A stretch of DNA of 64,000 nt from Arsukibacterium sp. (GCF_018402695.1 NZ_JAGYIM010000024.1:186001-250000), one strand, 5' to 3'. Counted from the stretch's first letter, positions 25,846 to 36,589 are shown. Numbers and translations: made by a program. Notes: generated by a model not told the origin, from the letters alone.

Positions 25846-26754
25846 ATGAGGATTGCGCTGTTAGGGCTTGGCGATATTGCCCAGAAAGCCTATTTACCCT
25901 TAATAGCTGCTATGCCGGGTATTACACCACTGCTCTGCACCCGGCAAGCGGCAGTATTGCAGCGGCTAATGCAGCAATACCGTATTAAGGAAGGTTACAC
26001 AGAGCTTACGCAGTTAATCGCTGCCCGACCCGACGCAGTAATGATCCATAGCAGTACCGACAGTCACTTCAGTATTGCGATACAGCTGCTGAATGCTGGT
26101 ATTGCGGTATTTATTGATAAACCACTGAGTTATCAGTTATCAGAGTGTGAGCAGTTACTAGCCTTAGCAGAGCGGCAAAACCTGCTATTGTTTGTTGGAT
26201 TCAACCGCCGTTATGTCCCCTTGTACCAGTCGGCTCTGGCTGTCGTACCGAACCAACTGCATTATCAGAAAAACCGTTATAATCTGCCAGCCGATACGCG
26301 TACCTTTGTCTATGACGATTTTATTCATCTGCTTGATTTTGCCCACTATGCCAGCGCGTTACATAACAGTGGCAACTTTACGCCTGCGGTGTATGGCCGC
26401 GTTAACGACGGGCAACTGAGTTGTGTGCAGGTAAACTGGCAGTCCGGTAATACGCTGGTGTCAGTATCAATGAACCGGTCGGCAGGCGGTAACTTTGAAC
26501 GGTTGGAGTATTTCGCCGATAACCAGCACTGGCAGGTAGATAACCTGGTGCAGGGGCATCTGATGGCGGATAACCGGCAACAGCAACTTGCGGTAAACGA
26601 CTGGCAAAGCACCCTGTACAAACGCGGTTTTGTATCTATGCTGGAGGCTTTTATTAAGCAGCTGGCAACAGGTGGCAGCAACACAGCGCACCATAAAACC
26701 TTGCTTAGCAGTCATCAACTTTGTGAGTTTGTGGTGCAACAGTTACAGCTCTGA
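25846..26754 (+). CDS. Gfo/Idh/MocA-family oxidoreductase
   Basis: A 302-residue NAD(P)-dependent oxidoreductase. The N-terminal Rossmann fold starts ALLGLGDIAQKAYLPLI, and the family lysine lies in VFIDKPLSYQ, equivalent to the EKP motif. The C-terminal beta-sheet substrate domain is shorter than in sugar dehydrogenases. Short family members of this kind often act on small metabolites or peptides; no substrate can be assigned. It follows the dienelactone hydrolase gene by 74 bases on the same strand and may be co-transcribed. Confidence 0.88.
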   Translation: MRIALLGLGDIAQKAYLPLIAAMPGITPLLCTRQAAVLQRLMQQYRIKEGYTELTQLIAARPDAVMIHSSTDSHFSIAIQLLNAGIAVFIDKPLSYQLSECEQLLALAERQNLLLFVGFNRRYVPLYQSALAVVPNQLHYQKNRYNLPADTRTFVYDDFIHLLDFAHYASALHNSGNFTPAVYGRVNDGQLSCVQVNWQSGNTLVSVSMNRSAGGNFERLEYFADNQHWQVDNLVQGHLMADNRQQQLAVNDWQSTLYKRGFVSMLEAFIKQLATGGSNTAHHKTLLSSHQLCEFVVQQLQL

Positions 26755-26799
26755 CACCAAAACAACAGCTTGCCAAACAGTCAGTTCAGGTATGTAGTG

Positions 26800-27123
26800 C
26801 TACACAGGCGTATTAGCGCAGCTGATGCACAGGGTAGTAAAGGGCACGGCATTCAGACGCTCAACGCCGATGTCCTCACCACACTGGCTGCAGTGCAGGT
26901 ATTCGCCTTGCTCCATCCGCTGCAGGGCAATATTAATTTGCTTTAACTCTTCTGCTGCATTGTGCTCCAGCGAATTCAGCACTTGCTCGTTCTCCCGCTC
27001 AGCGGCCTGCTCAGCCGCATCGGCACTGCGGCCTTGCTGAAAATCGTGATGAATGGCATTTAACTGCCGTTCTAACTGCACTTTATGAACTAATAATTTA
27101 TGTTTTAGTTGTTGTAGTGGCAT
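26800..27123 (-). CDS. TraR/DksA-type zinc-finger protein
   Basis: A 107-residue protein with an N-terminal coiled coil and a C-terminal four-cysteine zinc finger, CSQCGEDI...CISC, as in DksA/TraR proteins that bind the RNA polymerase secondary channel. It is shorter than DksA and lacks the clear acidic DxxDxA coiled-coil tip, so polymerase binding is uncertain. The ATG at 27123 was chosen because GGGGG lies five bases upstream. It is monocistronic. Confidence 0.85.
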   Translation of the reverse strand: MPLQQLKHKLLVHKVQLERQLNAIHHDFQQGRSADAAEQAAERENEQVLNSLEHNAAEELKQINIALQRMEQGEYLHCSQCGEDIGVERLNAVPFTTLCISCANTPV

Positions 27124-27341
27124 AACGCCCCCTTTTATTTTACCCATTGTATAAAGCATAGTCGGCTTTTACCGGGCGGGGGTTGATCTGGCGCAATGTC
27201 AGAGACGCTGCTTATCGGGCTTTGGCATTACCGTAAGATTTTGCTAAGCAATTCATCTGCTAAACATCATGTCGGAACCCTGTTTTTAAGCCCGCCGTTT
27301 GCATAACCTTACGCATTATTTCACTATGTTGAGTCAAGAAT

Positions 27342-28166
27342 ATGATGCAGCGTCTGAGCCGTTTAAATTATCTGGTGTTGTTAGTTAGCCTGGGTATAGC
27401 GGGGTGCAACGCCTCGTCAGAGCAGGCTGTCGAAGTGCCAACAGCTGTTATCCTGCCACCGAAGTCGGCAGTAGAGGGCGCAGGTCAGCCTGTTCCGGAT
27501 AACCGCACAGTGAATGAGTTCAGAGTGGCATTGCTGGGTAACAGCCATGTCCACGTTAACAACCTGGCAGGGCAGTTGCAGCAATTACTGCAGGTTGGCC
27601 GGCCGCAGGCGGCAGTGCATACCTATGTCGCTGGGGGGGCCGGCTTTCTGGATGAGCGATTAACTGATTCCGAAACCGAGTCGCTGCTTGTCACTCAAAG
27701 CTGGAGCCATGTTATTGTGCAGGGCCAGAAATATTCGACATCCGGGCTGGTGACCCATCCGACAGATGCGGCTAAATACTGGCTGGCATTAATTAAATCC
27801 CGGCAGGCGACGCCAATATTATTCCCGGAGCATGCCAGATATGGTAACAACGAAGAGGGCAACCGGGTGTATATGCTGCATCGCAGTATCGCTGAGGAAG
27901 AGGCGACTTGTGTAGCGCCGGTGCCGTTAGCCTGGTATGCCAGTCTGCGGCAACAGCCAGAGTTGCGTTTGCATATGGCTGATGGTAATCATGCAAATTT
28001 AGAAGGAACGCTACTAAGCGCTATGATATTTTTCGAGGCAATAACCGGCGATCCGGCAGACCAATTACCTTATGTCTCAGCGATACCAGTCAGTCGTGCT
28101 AACCAACAGCATTTACGGCAACTGGCTTCGGCAACATTACAACAGTATCCTGCCTGCCCGTTCTGA
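27342..28166 (+). CDS. SGNH-hydrolase-like lipoprotein
   Basis: A 274-residue predicted lipoprotein: the signal peptide ends in a lipobox GIAGC near residue 22. The mature part has features of the SGNH/GDSL fold: GNSHVHVNN in block I position, a Gly-rich turn YVAGGAGF, and DGNHANLEGTLLSA near the C-terminus as the Asp/His block. Members deacylate or de-esterify envelope or extracellular substrates. Two ATG codons are adjacent at the start. It is a single gene, convergent with the ABC exporter downstream. Confidence 0.7.
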   Translation: MMQRLSRLNYLVLLVSLGIAGCNASSEQAVEVPTAVILPPKSAVEGAGQPVPDNRTVNEFRVALLGNSHVHVNNLAGQLQQLLQVGRPQAAVHTYVAGGAGFLDERLTDSETESLLVTQSWSHVIVQGQKYSTSGLVTHPTDAAKYWLALIKSRQATPILFPEHARYGNNEEGNRVYMLHRSIAEEEATCVAPVPLAWYASLRQQPELRLHMADGNHANLEGTLLSAMIFFEAITGDPADQLPYVSAIPVSRANQQHLRQLASATLQQYPACPF

Positions 28167-28198
28167 GCCAGCCCAGAAGGCTGGCGAATAGGCCAGGC

Positions 28199-30001
28199 TC
28201 AGTCTTGCTTCTGTTGTTGTAACTGCCACATTCTGGCGTATTCGCCCTGGCGGGCAATTAACTGCTGATGGTTGCCCTGTTCTGCCAGCATGCCATCTTT
28301 TAACACAATAATGTTATCAGCATCAGTAATGGTAGACAGGCGGTGGGCGATAACCAGGCTGGTATGGTTGCGGGCAACCTCACGCATTGCCTGCAAAATA
28401 GCTTGCTCAGAGCTGGAGTCCAACGCTGAGGTTGCCTCATCAAATACCAGAATGGGCGATTTCTTTAAAATGGCTCTGGCAATAGCAATCCGTTGTTTTT
28501 CACCGCCAGAAACTTTTAAGCCCCGCTCACCGACAACAGTCGCATCACCTTGCGGCAGGCTATCAATAAAGCCGCGTAAGTGCGCCAGGGCGATGGCCTG
28601 ATCGACATCAGCAGCGCTGGCGTCCGGGTTACCATACTGAATATTGTCGCGGATACTGCTGTTAAACAGCACGGTGTCTTGCGGCACTATGGCAATAGCC
28701 TGACGCAGGCTATCCAACCTCACACTGCTGATATCCTGCCCATCAATGCTGATCTGGCCGCCAGTCAGCGCATAGAAGCGGTATAGCAAACGGGCAAGGG
28801 TGCTTTTTCCGGCACCACTGGCCCCGACAATGGCCACTTTGCTGCCGGCAGGTACGCTAAAACTGAGCCCTGTTAAAATAGCGCGGTTAGCCTGATAGCC
28901 AAACCGGACATTGTCAAACTGCACCGCACCGTTTTGCACCTTAAGGGCTGTCGCATCCGGGCTGTCAGTGATAGCGGGTTTACGGCCAAGTAAGCCAAGC
29001 ATATTTTCTAAATCGGTCAGCGCCCGGCGAATTTCCCGGTAGACAAAGCCTAAAAAATTCAGCGGTAAAAACAGCTGGATCATGTAAGCGTTAACCATTA
29101 CCAGCTCGCCCAGGCTAAGGTTACCGGCCCGCACTTCTGCCGCGGCCAGCCACATCAGGCTGGTGATGGCGGCGGCAATGATTAACGCCTGGCCGGAGTT
29201 TAGCGCCAGCAGGCTCAAACGGTTTTTCAGGCGCGCCTGCTCCCAGCTGGCCAGAAAACCATCATAAATTTTCGCCTCATAGGCTTCATTATTAAAGTAT
29301 TTAACGGTTTCGTAATTCAGCAGGCTGTCCACAGCGCGACTGTTGGTGGTGTTGTCGGCCTGATTTGCTTCACGGATAAATTTATTACGCCATTCAGTAA
29401 CGAATACGGTAAAAAAGATGTATAACCCGACCGCAATAACGGTAATAACCGCATAGAGTGGCGAAAACAGCAGGCTGAAAATAACTGCTACGGCCAGAAT
29501 CTCGAATAGCGTTGGCACAATATTAAACATTAAAAAGCGCATTAAGAAGCTCAGGCCATTGCTGCCACGCTCAATATCCCGGCTAATACCGCCGGTTTGC
29601 CGGTCAAGGTGAAAAGCCAGTTCCAGGCTATGCAAATGTTTAAAGACTTTTAAGCCAATCTGCCGCATCGCATGTTCGGTGACCCGGCCAAACAGCGCAT
29701 CCCGCAGCTCACCAAAAAAAACTGAAGCAAAGCGCAAGCCGCCATATAACAGTAGCAGAGCGGCGGGTAATACCACTACCGCGCTGATATTAGCGTCGAG
29801 CGCATCAATAATTTCTTTTAATGCCCAGGGCATTATCAGGGTGGCAGCTTTGGCGGCAATCAGCGCACCAACTGCCAGCAACACCCGGCCTTTAAACGCC
29901 ATTAAATAAGGCCAGAGCGTCGCAATGGTCTGGCCCAGTTTCAATGCTTCAGGGCGCTTTTGCGGTTCGGGTTGTTTGGCTGTACTTCGCATACCGCGCA
30001 T
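28199..30001 (-). CDS. ATM1-type ABC exporter
   Basis: A 600-residue half-transporter with an N-terminal six-helix domain (about 35-330) and a C-terminal ATPase. Walker A is GASGAGKST, the Q-loop lies in AIVPQDTVLFN, the signature is VSGGEKQR, Walker B is ILVFDEATSALD, and the H-loop His is in VIAHRLS. The membrane-domain stretch VDSLLNYETVKYFNNEAYE is characteristic of the ATM1/HMT1 group, which exports glutathione-linked sulfur or metal conjugates. It would act as a homodimer in the inner membrane. It is monocistronic, 32 bases upstream of ppnP in the same direction. Confidence 0.93.
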   Translation of the reverse strand: MRGMRSTAKQPEPQKRPEALKLGQTIATLWPYLMAFKGRVLLAVGALIAAKAATLIMPWALKEIIDALDANISAVVVLPAALLLLYGGLRFASVFFGELRDALFGRVTEHAMRQIGLKVFKHLHSLELAFHLDRQTGGISRDIERGSNGLSFLMRFLMFNIVPTLFEILAVAVIFSLLFSPLYAVITVIAVGLYIFFTVFVTEWRNKFIREANQADNTTNSRAVDSLLNYETVKYFNNEAYEAKIYDGFLASWEQARLKNRLSLLALNSGQALIIAAAITSLMWLAAAEVRAGNLSLGELVMVNAYMIQLFLPLNFLGFVYREIRRALTDLENMLGLLGRKPAITDSPDATALKVQNGAVQFDNVRFGYQANRAILTGLSFSVPAGSKVAIVGASGAGKSTLARLLYRFYALTGGQISIDGQDISSVRLDSLRQAIAIVPQDTVLFNSSIRDNIQYGNPDASAADVDQAIALAHLRGFIDSLPQGDATVVGERGLKVSGGEKQRIAIARAILKKSPILVFDEATSALDSSSEQAILQAMREVARNHTSLVIAHRLSTITDADNIIVLKDGMLAEQGNHQQLIARQGEYARMWQLQQQKQD

Positions 30002-30033
30002 AGGCTGCTCTTATTCGGGGGTATTCATCGCTA

Positions 30034-30315
30034 TTATGCATAAGTACACAGGTAAGCGGTATCCTGGTTTACCTTTACCTGGAATTTAACATTGGCGGCA
30101 ACCTCAAAATACTGGCCTTTGTTATAAGTTTGCCAGTTGGTGGCACCGGGCAATAACACCGTAAGCGCACCGCTGATCACGCTCATTACTTCATGCTGAC
30201 TGGTCGCAAATTCATATTCGCCGGGGGACATAACACCCACTGTGGCCGGTAATGTCTCGCCGGCGAAAGCGATAGAGGCGACCTTGCCATCAAAATACTG
30301 ATTAACGTTAAACAT
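30034..30315 (-). CDS. ppnP: Pyrimidine/purine nucleoside phosphorylase PpnP
   Basis: A 93-residue single-cupin protein matching E. coli PpnP (YaiE, formerly DUF1255): [10 protein letters not shown], the central [12 protein letters not shown] and the C-terminal DTAYLCTYA are family landmarks. PpnP dimers split a wide range of nucleosides with phosphate in the cytoplasm for base salvage. Length equals the family norm. The gene is first of a possible unit with the ABC exporter 32 bases downstream. Confidence 0.95.
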   Translation of the reverse strand: MFNVNQYFDGKVASIAFAGETLPATVGVMSPGEYEFATSQHEVMSVISGALTVLLPGATNWQTYNKGQYFEVAANVKFQVKVNQDTAYLCTYA

Positions 30316-30623
30316 AAAAACTCCTTTAATTTAGGCTCTCCAGTAAACCTGAAAGCACGGCAAATGTAAAATCAGATGTTTAGATGGCTGGCTGTTTAGG
30401 TGTTTGGGGCTGTTAATTTTGTAATGTATTTAGACAGCGTAATGTAAGCAAATTAATTGTTTCATCGAAATTAATTTAATGAAACTGCCATAAATTGATC
30501 CTATAGTATCCGCTTCGGTTTTTACCGGAAAATGCCGGTTACCGGCACTTTATTGATACCAGGCAAGCTGGAACGGACGGTGGAGCAGTACGTCATTTTA
30601 TAAACCAACATGGATTGCTAACG
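30316..30623. other. Divergent intergenic region, 308 bp
   Basis: Gap between ppnP and the ExeM nuclease gene. It contains an inverted repeat GTTTCAT-13 bases-ATGAAAC (30459-30485) in an AT-rich section and a compact hairpin TGCCGGT-T-ACCGGCA (30533-30547) about 75 bases before the nuclease start. These may be operator and leader hairpin. No gene is seen. Confidence 0.5.
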
Positions 30624-33600
30624 ATGAGAATAATAATATCCCTGCTCATGCTACTGGTGCTGCTGCCAGCATGGGCCCAACAACCTATTGCGTATTGGTC
30701 GCAGAATTTTAATACCTTACCGTCGGGGAGTAACGGTTTCGCACCGGCGTCATTCCCGCAGGCAGCTGATGTCGGCAGCGGTGCACTTAGTCTGCAAAAC
30801 TTTGATCAAACACTTAACAGCGATGGTGCTTACACTACCATCCAGGCGTTTGCCGGTACTACGGTTAATGCGTTAAGTGGTTTTGCCTCTGGCCAGACAT
30901 TATCGGTTCAGGGCGGCACTGCTAACAGCAATAACGGCGCCGAAATCATTATTAAGGTCGATACGACCGATTATCAGGACATTATCCTGAGCTGGGCGCA
31001 GCGCGGTACCGCTACCGGTTTTAATTCCCGCCAGCTCAGCTGGTCAACTGATGGTGTTAACTATCAGTTTTTTGCCGAGGACAGCGGCGCGCTTGGCAGT
31101 TCATTTCAGCTGCGCAGCTTTGACTTTTCTGCGGTTACCGAGCTGAATGATCAGGCACAGGTTTATTTCAAAATAACCGTAGACGGTGCCAGCTCAGCGT
31201 CAGGCAATAACCGTTTCGATAACCTGTTAGTTGAAGGTACCGCAGCAGCCGATGTTGGCCGGGTAACGGTTTATAACCGTGATTTTACCACTGATCCGTT
31301 CAACGCCGGCTGGACTGAAGTCAGTGTCAGTGGCACCGAGCACTGGGATTGGAATGGCTCTTTTGGCAATATAAGCTTTGCACCCTTTATTGATGGCGCC
31401 TGCCGGGCAAATGATAACTGGCTTATTTCACCGGCCTTTAATGTTGATGTGCAGAGCGATGAGCGCTTAGCCTTTGATATTGCGCGCGGTTTTGCCGGCA
31501 CCAATCCGTTGGAAGTGTATTACTCAACATCGTATAACGGTAGCGGCGAGATCAACCCTGCTGACTGGGTGTTGCTAACGACGATTTCCAGTGACGATTT
31601 CACTACCAATAACGTACCAGTGCGGTTTGATGGCTTTGAGCAGCTGGCCAATGCCAGCGGCCAGGCTTACATCGCATTTCGTTATAACTTTGACAGTGGC
31701 AATTGCAGTACCTGGCGCCTGGCAAATATAGAGATCACCGCTGAGGGTAATAACAATCTGGCAGAATTTGCCTGTGGCAACCCGGTTAACCGGATCCATA
31801 CCATTCAGGGAACGGGTTTCCAGAGCCCGGTGCAGGGCGCTTACGTGCAGGTCGAGGCCGTGGTTACTGCCAGCTTCCAGGACACCAGCAACGGTGGCCT
31901 GGCTGGTTTCTACCTGCAGGAGCTGAATGCCAATGCAGATATGAACCCGCAAACCTCTGAAGGTATTTTTGTCTACGACAATGGTTTTGGTGTTAGCCTG
32001 ACCCCCGGTGATTTAGTGCGGGTAGGCGGAACTGTCGCTGAGTACTTTGAAGAAACCCAGTTAACAGATGTGACTGACGTCGCTATCTGTGCCACCTTCC
32101 AGCTGGGTGGTGTTACACCACAAAGCCTGAACTTGCCGGTAAGCAACTTTGCTCAGTTTGAAAGTACTGAAGGCATGTGGCTGAATACCGCAGCAGATTT
32201 TACCGTAAGTGATGTATTTAATGCGGCCCGCTTTGGCGAGTATACGGTGTCAAATGGCCGCTTGTTTACGCCAACACAGGTGGTAAGCCCTGGCGAGCAG
32301 GTTGCTGAACTGATGGCAGCGAACAGCAAAAACCGGATCATTATTGATAACGGCCGTACCGGTACCTATCAGCTTCCGTTTATTGCCGGTGCTGATGGCG
32401 TTAATGAACTGTCAGCGGCCAATCCATTGCGTAATGGTTATCTGCTAAATGCCGGCTTTAACGGTATTATGGGCTACTCATTCGGTGCCTATCGTTTGCG
32501 CTCGTTGCAGGCAGGTGAATTTACCAGTGCGGCTAACCCGCGGCTGGCGCAACCGGCTACCACACCGGGCAATCTGCGTCTGGCAACCTACAATGTTGAA
32601 AACCTGTTTAACACCCTGCAGGTTTCAGGCAATGTCTGTGGCCCGAATGCGTTGTCGTGTCGTGGTGCTACCACGGTGTCGGAGCGGGATCGGCAACTGG
32701 CGAAAATCAGCGAGACCTTACTGGGCCTGAACGCCGATGTGGTGGCGTTAATTGAAGTTGAAAACGATGCTGACGATGCCACCCTGGCATTACTGACTTC
32801 TACCCTGAACAATCAGGATCCGAACGCTGACTGGGCTTACATTGCTACCGGCTTCTTAGGCACTGATGCGATTAAACCGGCGTTTCTTTATCGTAGCAGT
32901 AAAGTCAGCCCAGAAGGCGCATTCGCAGTACTGGACTCCAGTGTTGATCCGGATTTTGACACGTCCCGGCAGCGTCCGGCGTTGGCTCAGACGTTTGTTG
33001 ACGCCAATATGAGCAAATTTACTGCGGTAGCGGTGCATCTGCGTGCTAAGGGATCATGCCCGGCGTCTTCGGACCCCAACGCTGATCAGGATGATGGCCA
33101 GGGTTGCTGGAATTTATGGCGTACCCTGTCGGCCAATGCGCTGGCAAACTGGCTGGCGACCGATCCTACCGCATCGGGAGATGAAGACTACCTGATTTTG
33201 GGCGACTTCAATGCCTATGCGATGGAAGATCCGCTGACGATGTTAATGGCGCAGGGTTATCAGAACCTGGCTGTCGCTGCCAATGATGGTGATCCGGCCG
33301 TGTACAGTTACACCTTTATGGGTGAAGCTGGCAGCCTGGATCATGCCTTTGCCAGCCCGGCGATGCAGCAGCAGGTGTTAACTGCCGCGGCCTGGCATAC
33401 TAATGCCGATGAAGTACGTGAGTTTAATTACAGCGAAGCGCCGCTGCGCAGCGGGCTGGATAAACCAGCGAGCTTTTACAATGCCGACCCGTTCCGTTCA
33501 TCAGACCATGATCCACTGGTGGTTGAGCTGAACTTAACCCCGGCTGTGCCACCAGTGATGATTAACCTTGAACTGATCCGGGTTAATCGCGGCCGTTCAG

Positions 33601-33803
33601 GCGCAACTCTGGTGCAGTTGCGCTGGAGCAGTGATGCCGAGCAAGCGTTAACGCTGTATCGGGATGATGCGCCGGTTGCAACATTAAGCCGGCCAGGTCG
33701 TTACAATGACCGCTTTAAAGACCCGGCGGCGAACAGTGCAACTTACCGCCTGTGTCTGGATAGTACAGCGCAGTGCTCCGAACCGCTGGTTATTAACTTC
33801 TGA
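30624..33803 (+). CDS. exeM: ExeM/NucH-family extracellular endonuclease
   Basis: A 1059-residue secreted nuclease. The ATG at 30624 gives an ideal signal peptide (MRIIISLLMLLVLLPAWAQ). Jelly-roll-like and OB-fold-like regions occupy roughly residues 25-640. The endonuclease/exonuclease/phosphatase domain follows, with its metal and catalytic motifs in order: TYNVENLF, ADVVALIEVEND, HLRAKG, LGDFNAY, SLDHAFA and SSDHDPL. Shewanella ExeM degrades extracellular DNA for nutrition and biofilm release, and the same role is inferred. A short Ig-like tail ends the protein; no C-terminal sorting helix is seen. Two hairpins follow. Confidence 0.93.
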   Translation: MRIIISLLMLLVLLPAWAQQPIAYWSQNFNTLPSGSNGFAPASFPQAADVGSGALSLQNFDQTLNSDGAYTTIQAFAGTTVNALSGFASGQTLSVQGGTANSNNGAEIIIKVDTTDYQDIILSWAQRGTATGFNSRQLSWSTDGVNYQFFAEDSGALGSSFQLRSFDFSAVTELNDQAQVYFKITVDGASSASGNNRFDNLLVEGTAAADVGRVTVYNRDFTTDPFNAGWTEVSVSGTEHWDWNGSFGNISFAPFIDGACRANDNWLISPAFNVDVQSDERLAFDIARGFAGTNPLEVYYSTSYNGSGEINPADWVLLTTISSDDFTTNNVPVRFDGFEQLANASGQAYIAFRYNFDSGNCSTWRLANIEITAEGNNNLAEFACGNPVNRIHTIQGTGFQSPVQGAYVQVEAVVTASFQDTSNGGLAGFYLQELNANADMNPQTSEGIFVYDNGFGVSLTPGDLVRVGGTVAEYFEETQLTDVTDVAICATFQLGGVTPQSLNLPVSNFAQFESTEGMWLNTAADFTVSDVFNAARFGEYTVSNGRLFTPTQVVSPGEQVAELMAANSKNRIIIDNGRTGTYQLPFIAGADGVNELSAANPLRNGYLLNAGFNGIMGYSFGAYRLRSLQAGEFTSAANPRLAQPATTPGNLRLATYNVENLFNTLQVSGNVCGPNALSCRGATTVSERDRQLAKISETLLGLNADVVALIEVENDADDATLALLTSTLNNQDPNADWAYIATGFLGTDAIKPAFLYRSSKVSPEGAFAVLDSSVDPDFDTSRQRPALAQTFVDANMSKFTAVAVHLRAKGSCPASSDPNADQDDGQGCWNLWRTLSANALANWLATDPTASGDEDYLILGDFNAYAMEDPLTMLMAQGYQNLAVAANDGDPAVYSYTFMGEAGSLDHAFASPAMQQQVLTAAAWHTNADEVREFNYSEAPLRSGLDKPASFYNADPFRSSDHDPLVVELNLTPAVPPVMINLELIRVNRGRSGATLVQLRWSSDAEQALTLYRDDAPVATLSRPGRYNDRFKDPAANSATYRLCLDSTAQCSEPLVINF

Positions 33804-33813
33804 TGGTAACGGC

Positions 33814-33843
33814 ACTAACCCGGTGCTTAGCAACCGGGTTAGT
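33814..33843. terminator. Stem-loop after the nuclease gene
   Basis: ACTAACCCGGT-8 bases-ACCGGGTTAGT forms a perfect 11-bp stem ten bases after the nuclease stop. No T-run follows it, so it probably protects the mRNA end or assists the real terminator just downstream. Confidence 0.6.
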
Positions 33844-33851
33844 TAACCGAT

Positions 33852-33881
33852 AAAAAAACCTGCCGGCTGGCAGGTTTTTTA
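33852..33881. terminator. Bidirectional intrinsic terminator
   Basis: AAAAAAACCTGCC-GGCT-GGCAGGTTTTTT has a strong stem with A-run before and T-run after, lying between the convergent nuclease and fadE genes; it can serve both. Confidence 0.92.
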
Positions 33882-33899
33882 TTGGCGGGCCTGAATTAA

Positions 33900-36389
33900 T
33901 TACGCCGCTTTGGTCTTTTTGCTTTGTTGTTCATTTAGCGCATCAGCGCCATTGGGTTGCTGGGTCAGACTGTTATCAGCCGCCAGATACTCCGGCTCAA
34001 AGTCATCGACATTAATCACAAATAAACGGCCTTCTTCGGCAATGCGCAATTTAGCCGCTTCTTCCTGACTAATTACCCCAAGTTCCAGGCCTAAATCAGC
34101 AACTTCGTGTAACCGGTAGAACGGCAGACGCTTGTTTGCTGCTTTGCTGACTTTATCAAACAGCGGTTCGGCAGCCAGAATGTCCAGCAGAACCTGTTCT
34201 ACCCGGCCTAACTGGTTGCCTGGCTCATTAGTCAGGTATAAATGCAGGCCTAAACGCGAACGCGCTTCACAGGGTGTTTGCATAATGCGGGCAACCTGAT
34301 GCTCTACTTTATCAGACGCTTTACGCAGGGTCCGGCCCCATGGGAATACGATCTGTTTCAGTACAACACCCACTACGCGGTTAGGGAAGTTATCAAATAA
34401 CTCGTCCAGCGCCAGCTGTGCTTTAGCCAGGTTGTCTTCACAGGCCCACTGTACCAGCGGTAGATCCTGAACCTGACGGCCTTCATCGTTAAAACGTTTT
34501 AACACTGCCGAGGTTAAGTACAGCATACTTAAAATATCACCCAGGCGGGCTGAAATCCGCTCGCGGCGTTTTAAATCACCACCCAGCGTCGCCATCGCCA
34601 CGTCAGACATTAATGCCATGGCAGCACTGAAACGGTTCATTTGTTTATAATATTTCGCGGTAGCATCGTTATAGGGCGCATGGCTGAACATACCGCCGGT
34701 TAACGACAACCAGAACGTGCGGAAGAAGTTACTGATAGCAAACCCGATATGGCCAAATACCGCTTTATCAAAGGCCGTTACTGCTGCACCTTCATCTTCC
34801 AGCTGCGCGGCTTGTAATTCAGCCAGCACATAAGGATGACAGCGGATTGCACCCTGACCATAAATAATCATATTACGGGTTAAGATATTAGCGCCTTCAA
34901 CGGTAATGGCTACCGGTGCACCCTGATAGCCGCGGGCCAGATAGTTATTCGGGCCCATACAAATGCCCTTACCACCGTGCACATCCATCGCATCGTTGAT
35001 GGCAATCCGCATCCGCTCAGTCATATGATATTTGGTAATGGCCGAGATAACTGACGGCTTTTCACCTAAATCGATAGCGCCAACTGACATCGTGGTGGAG
35101 GCATCAGCCATATAGGCGTAACCACCAATCCGGGCCATGGCCTCTTCCACACCTTCCATTTTACCAATAGGCAGTTTGAACTGGCGGCGAATGCGGGCAT
35201 AAGCGCCGGTTGCCATCGCCGCAGCTTTAATACCACCGGTGCTGTTAGAGGGCAGGGTAATGGCCCGGCCTACTGATAAACATTCAACCAGCATTTTCCA
35301 GCCCTGGCCAACCATCGGTGCACCACCGATGATGTAGTCCAGCGGGACAAATATATCGTCGCCCTGGGTCGGACCATTCTGGAATGGCACATTTAGCGGG
35401 AAATGCCGACGGCCAATTTTCACCCCCGGGGTATTGGCGGGAATTAACGCACAGGTAATACCCAGCTCTTCTTTATCACCCAGCAATTTTTCTGGGTCGT
35501 ACAATTTAAAGGCTAAGCCTAAAACAGTCGCAATAGGTGCCAGCGTAATATAACGTTTGTTCCAGGTCAGGCGCATACCCAACACTTCTTTACCCTGCCA
35601 CTCGCCTTTGCAGACAATACCAAAGTCGGGAATGGCACCGGCATCAGAGCCGGCTTCCGGGCTGGTTAAGGCAAAACAAGGCACGTCCAGGCCTTTGGCC
35701 AACCGCGGTAAATAATGGTTTTTCTGCTCGTCAGTGCCGTAGTGCTGCAGCAGCTCGCCCGGGCCTAGCGAATTAGGCACACCAACAATACTGGATAGCA
35801 TCATGCTCTTACTGGTCAGTTTTTGCAGTACACATGACTGGGCATACGCTGAGAATTCCAGACCACCATATTTCTTGGCGATGATCATGGCAAAAAAGCC
35901 TTTGCTCTTCAGATAGTCATACACCTCTGGCGGCAAATCAGCACGCTCATGGGTACTGTGCCAGTCGTCGACCATGGCCAGCAGCTCTTCCACCGGGCCA
36001 TCAAGGAAAGCCTGCTCTTCTGCGCTTAGCCGCGGCTTGGGAAAGTTATGCATTTTATGCCAGTCCGGGTTGCCGCGGAACAGATCTGCTTCCCACCAGG
36101 TGGTGCCGGCATCAATGGCTTCCTTTTCAGTGGTCGACATCTCCGGCATGATTTTGCGATAAATTGCTAAAACCGGTTTGGTAATGTATTGCTGGCGAAC
36201 ACTGGCAATATTTAAAGGTAACGCCACCGCTAAAAACACCAGCCAGGCAAAAAAGCCGGCGGTATCGGTAATACTGCCGACAACTAATAAGCCGGCAATG
36301 GCAGCGGTAAACATGGTTAAACTAGCGCGATAATACGCTAACACACCAATTGCCACGACGATGGCAAGCACTAAAAAAAACACATTCAT
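33900..36389 (-). CDS. fadE: Acyl-CoA dehydrogenase FadE
   Basis: An 829-residue enzyme for the first step of fatty-acid beta-oxidation, making trans-2-enoyl-CoA. Two hydrophobic segments at the N-terminus ([20 protein letters not shown] and the next 45 residues) anchor it to the membrane as in E. coli FadE, which has similar length. The acyl-CoA dehydrogenase core shows [18 protein letters not shown] and [11 protein letters not shown]; the long C-terminal DUF1974 domain follows. The ATG at 36389 was chosen over one 38 codons upstream because GGGAG precedes it. A FadR-like site lies just upstream. Confidence 0.96.
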   Translation of the reverse strand: MNVFFLVLAIVVAIGVLAYYRASLTMFTAAIAGLLVVGSITDTAGFFAWLVFLAVALPLNIASVRQQYITKPVLAIYRKIMPEMSTTEKEAIDAGTTWWEADLFRGNPDWHKMHNFPKPRLSAEEQAFLDGPVEELLAMVDDWHSTHERADLPPEVYDYLKSKGFFAMIIAKKYGGLEFSAYAQSCVLQKLTSKSMMLSSIVGVPNSLGPGELLQHYGTDEQKNHYLPRLAKGLDVPCFALTSPEAGSDAGAIPDFGIVCKGEWQGKEVLGMRLTWNKRYITLAPIATVLGLAFKLYDPEKLLGDKEELGITCALIPANTPGVKIGRRHFPLNVPFQNGPTQGDDIFVPLDYIIGGAPMVGQGWKMLVECLSVGRAITLPSNSTGGIKAAAMATGAYARIRRQFKLPIGKMEGVEEAMARIGGYAYMADASTTMSVGAIDLGEKPSVISAITKYHMTERMRIAINDAMDVHGGKGICMGPNNYLARGYQGAPVAITVEGANILTRNMIIYGQGAIRCHPYVLAELQAAQLEDEGAAVTAFDKAVFGHIGFAISNFFRTFWLSLTGGMFSHAPYNDATAKYYKQMNRFSAAMALMSDVAMATLGGDLKRRERISARLGDILSMLYLTSAVLKRFNDEGRQVQDLPLVQWACEDNLAKAQLALDELFDNFPNRVVGVVLKQIVFPWGRTLRKASDKVEHQVARIMQTPCEARSRLGLHLYLTNEPGNQLGRVEQVLLDILAAEPLFDKVSKAANKRLPFYRLHEVADLGLELGVISQEEAAKLRIAEEGRLFVINVDDFEPEYLAADNSLTQQPNGADALNEQQSKKTKAA

Positions 36390-36403
36390 TGTTAACTCCC
36401 AAT

Positions 36404-36425
36404 AAGAGGTCAGACCACTAGTGGT
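36404..36425. promoter_or_regulatory. FadR-like operator and overlapping palindrome upstream of fadE
   Basis: At 36408-36416 GGTCAGACC equals the core of the FadR consensus (TGGTCNGACCA); the flanks AAGA...ACTA match only partly. It overlaps a perfect 12-bp palindrome ACCACTAGTGGT (36414-36425). The site is 15-36 bases before the fadE start, suitable for repression in the absence of long-chain acyl-CoA. FadR control is inferred from the motif only. Confidence 0.5.
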
Positions 36426-36589
36426 TAAGCTTAGTTTGCTTTGATGAAACTTGCAAGCGATATCCGGCTTTTCTCTGCGCAATTCATTGCAAACTTTTGG
36501 CAACGATAATGTATACGCAGCAGCACCGCTGGCTGGCTCAGTCAGGTGTAATTACAATGGCTGGAAAAAAGACTAGCTAACAACGATTA

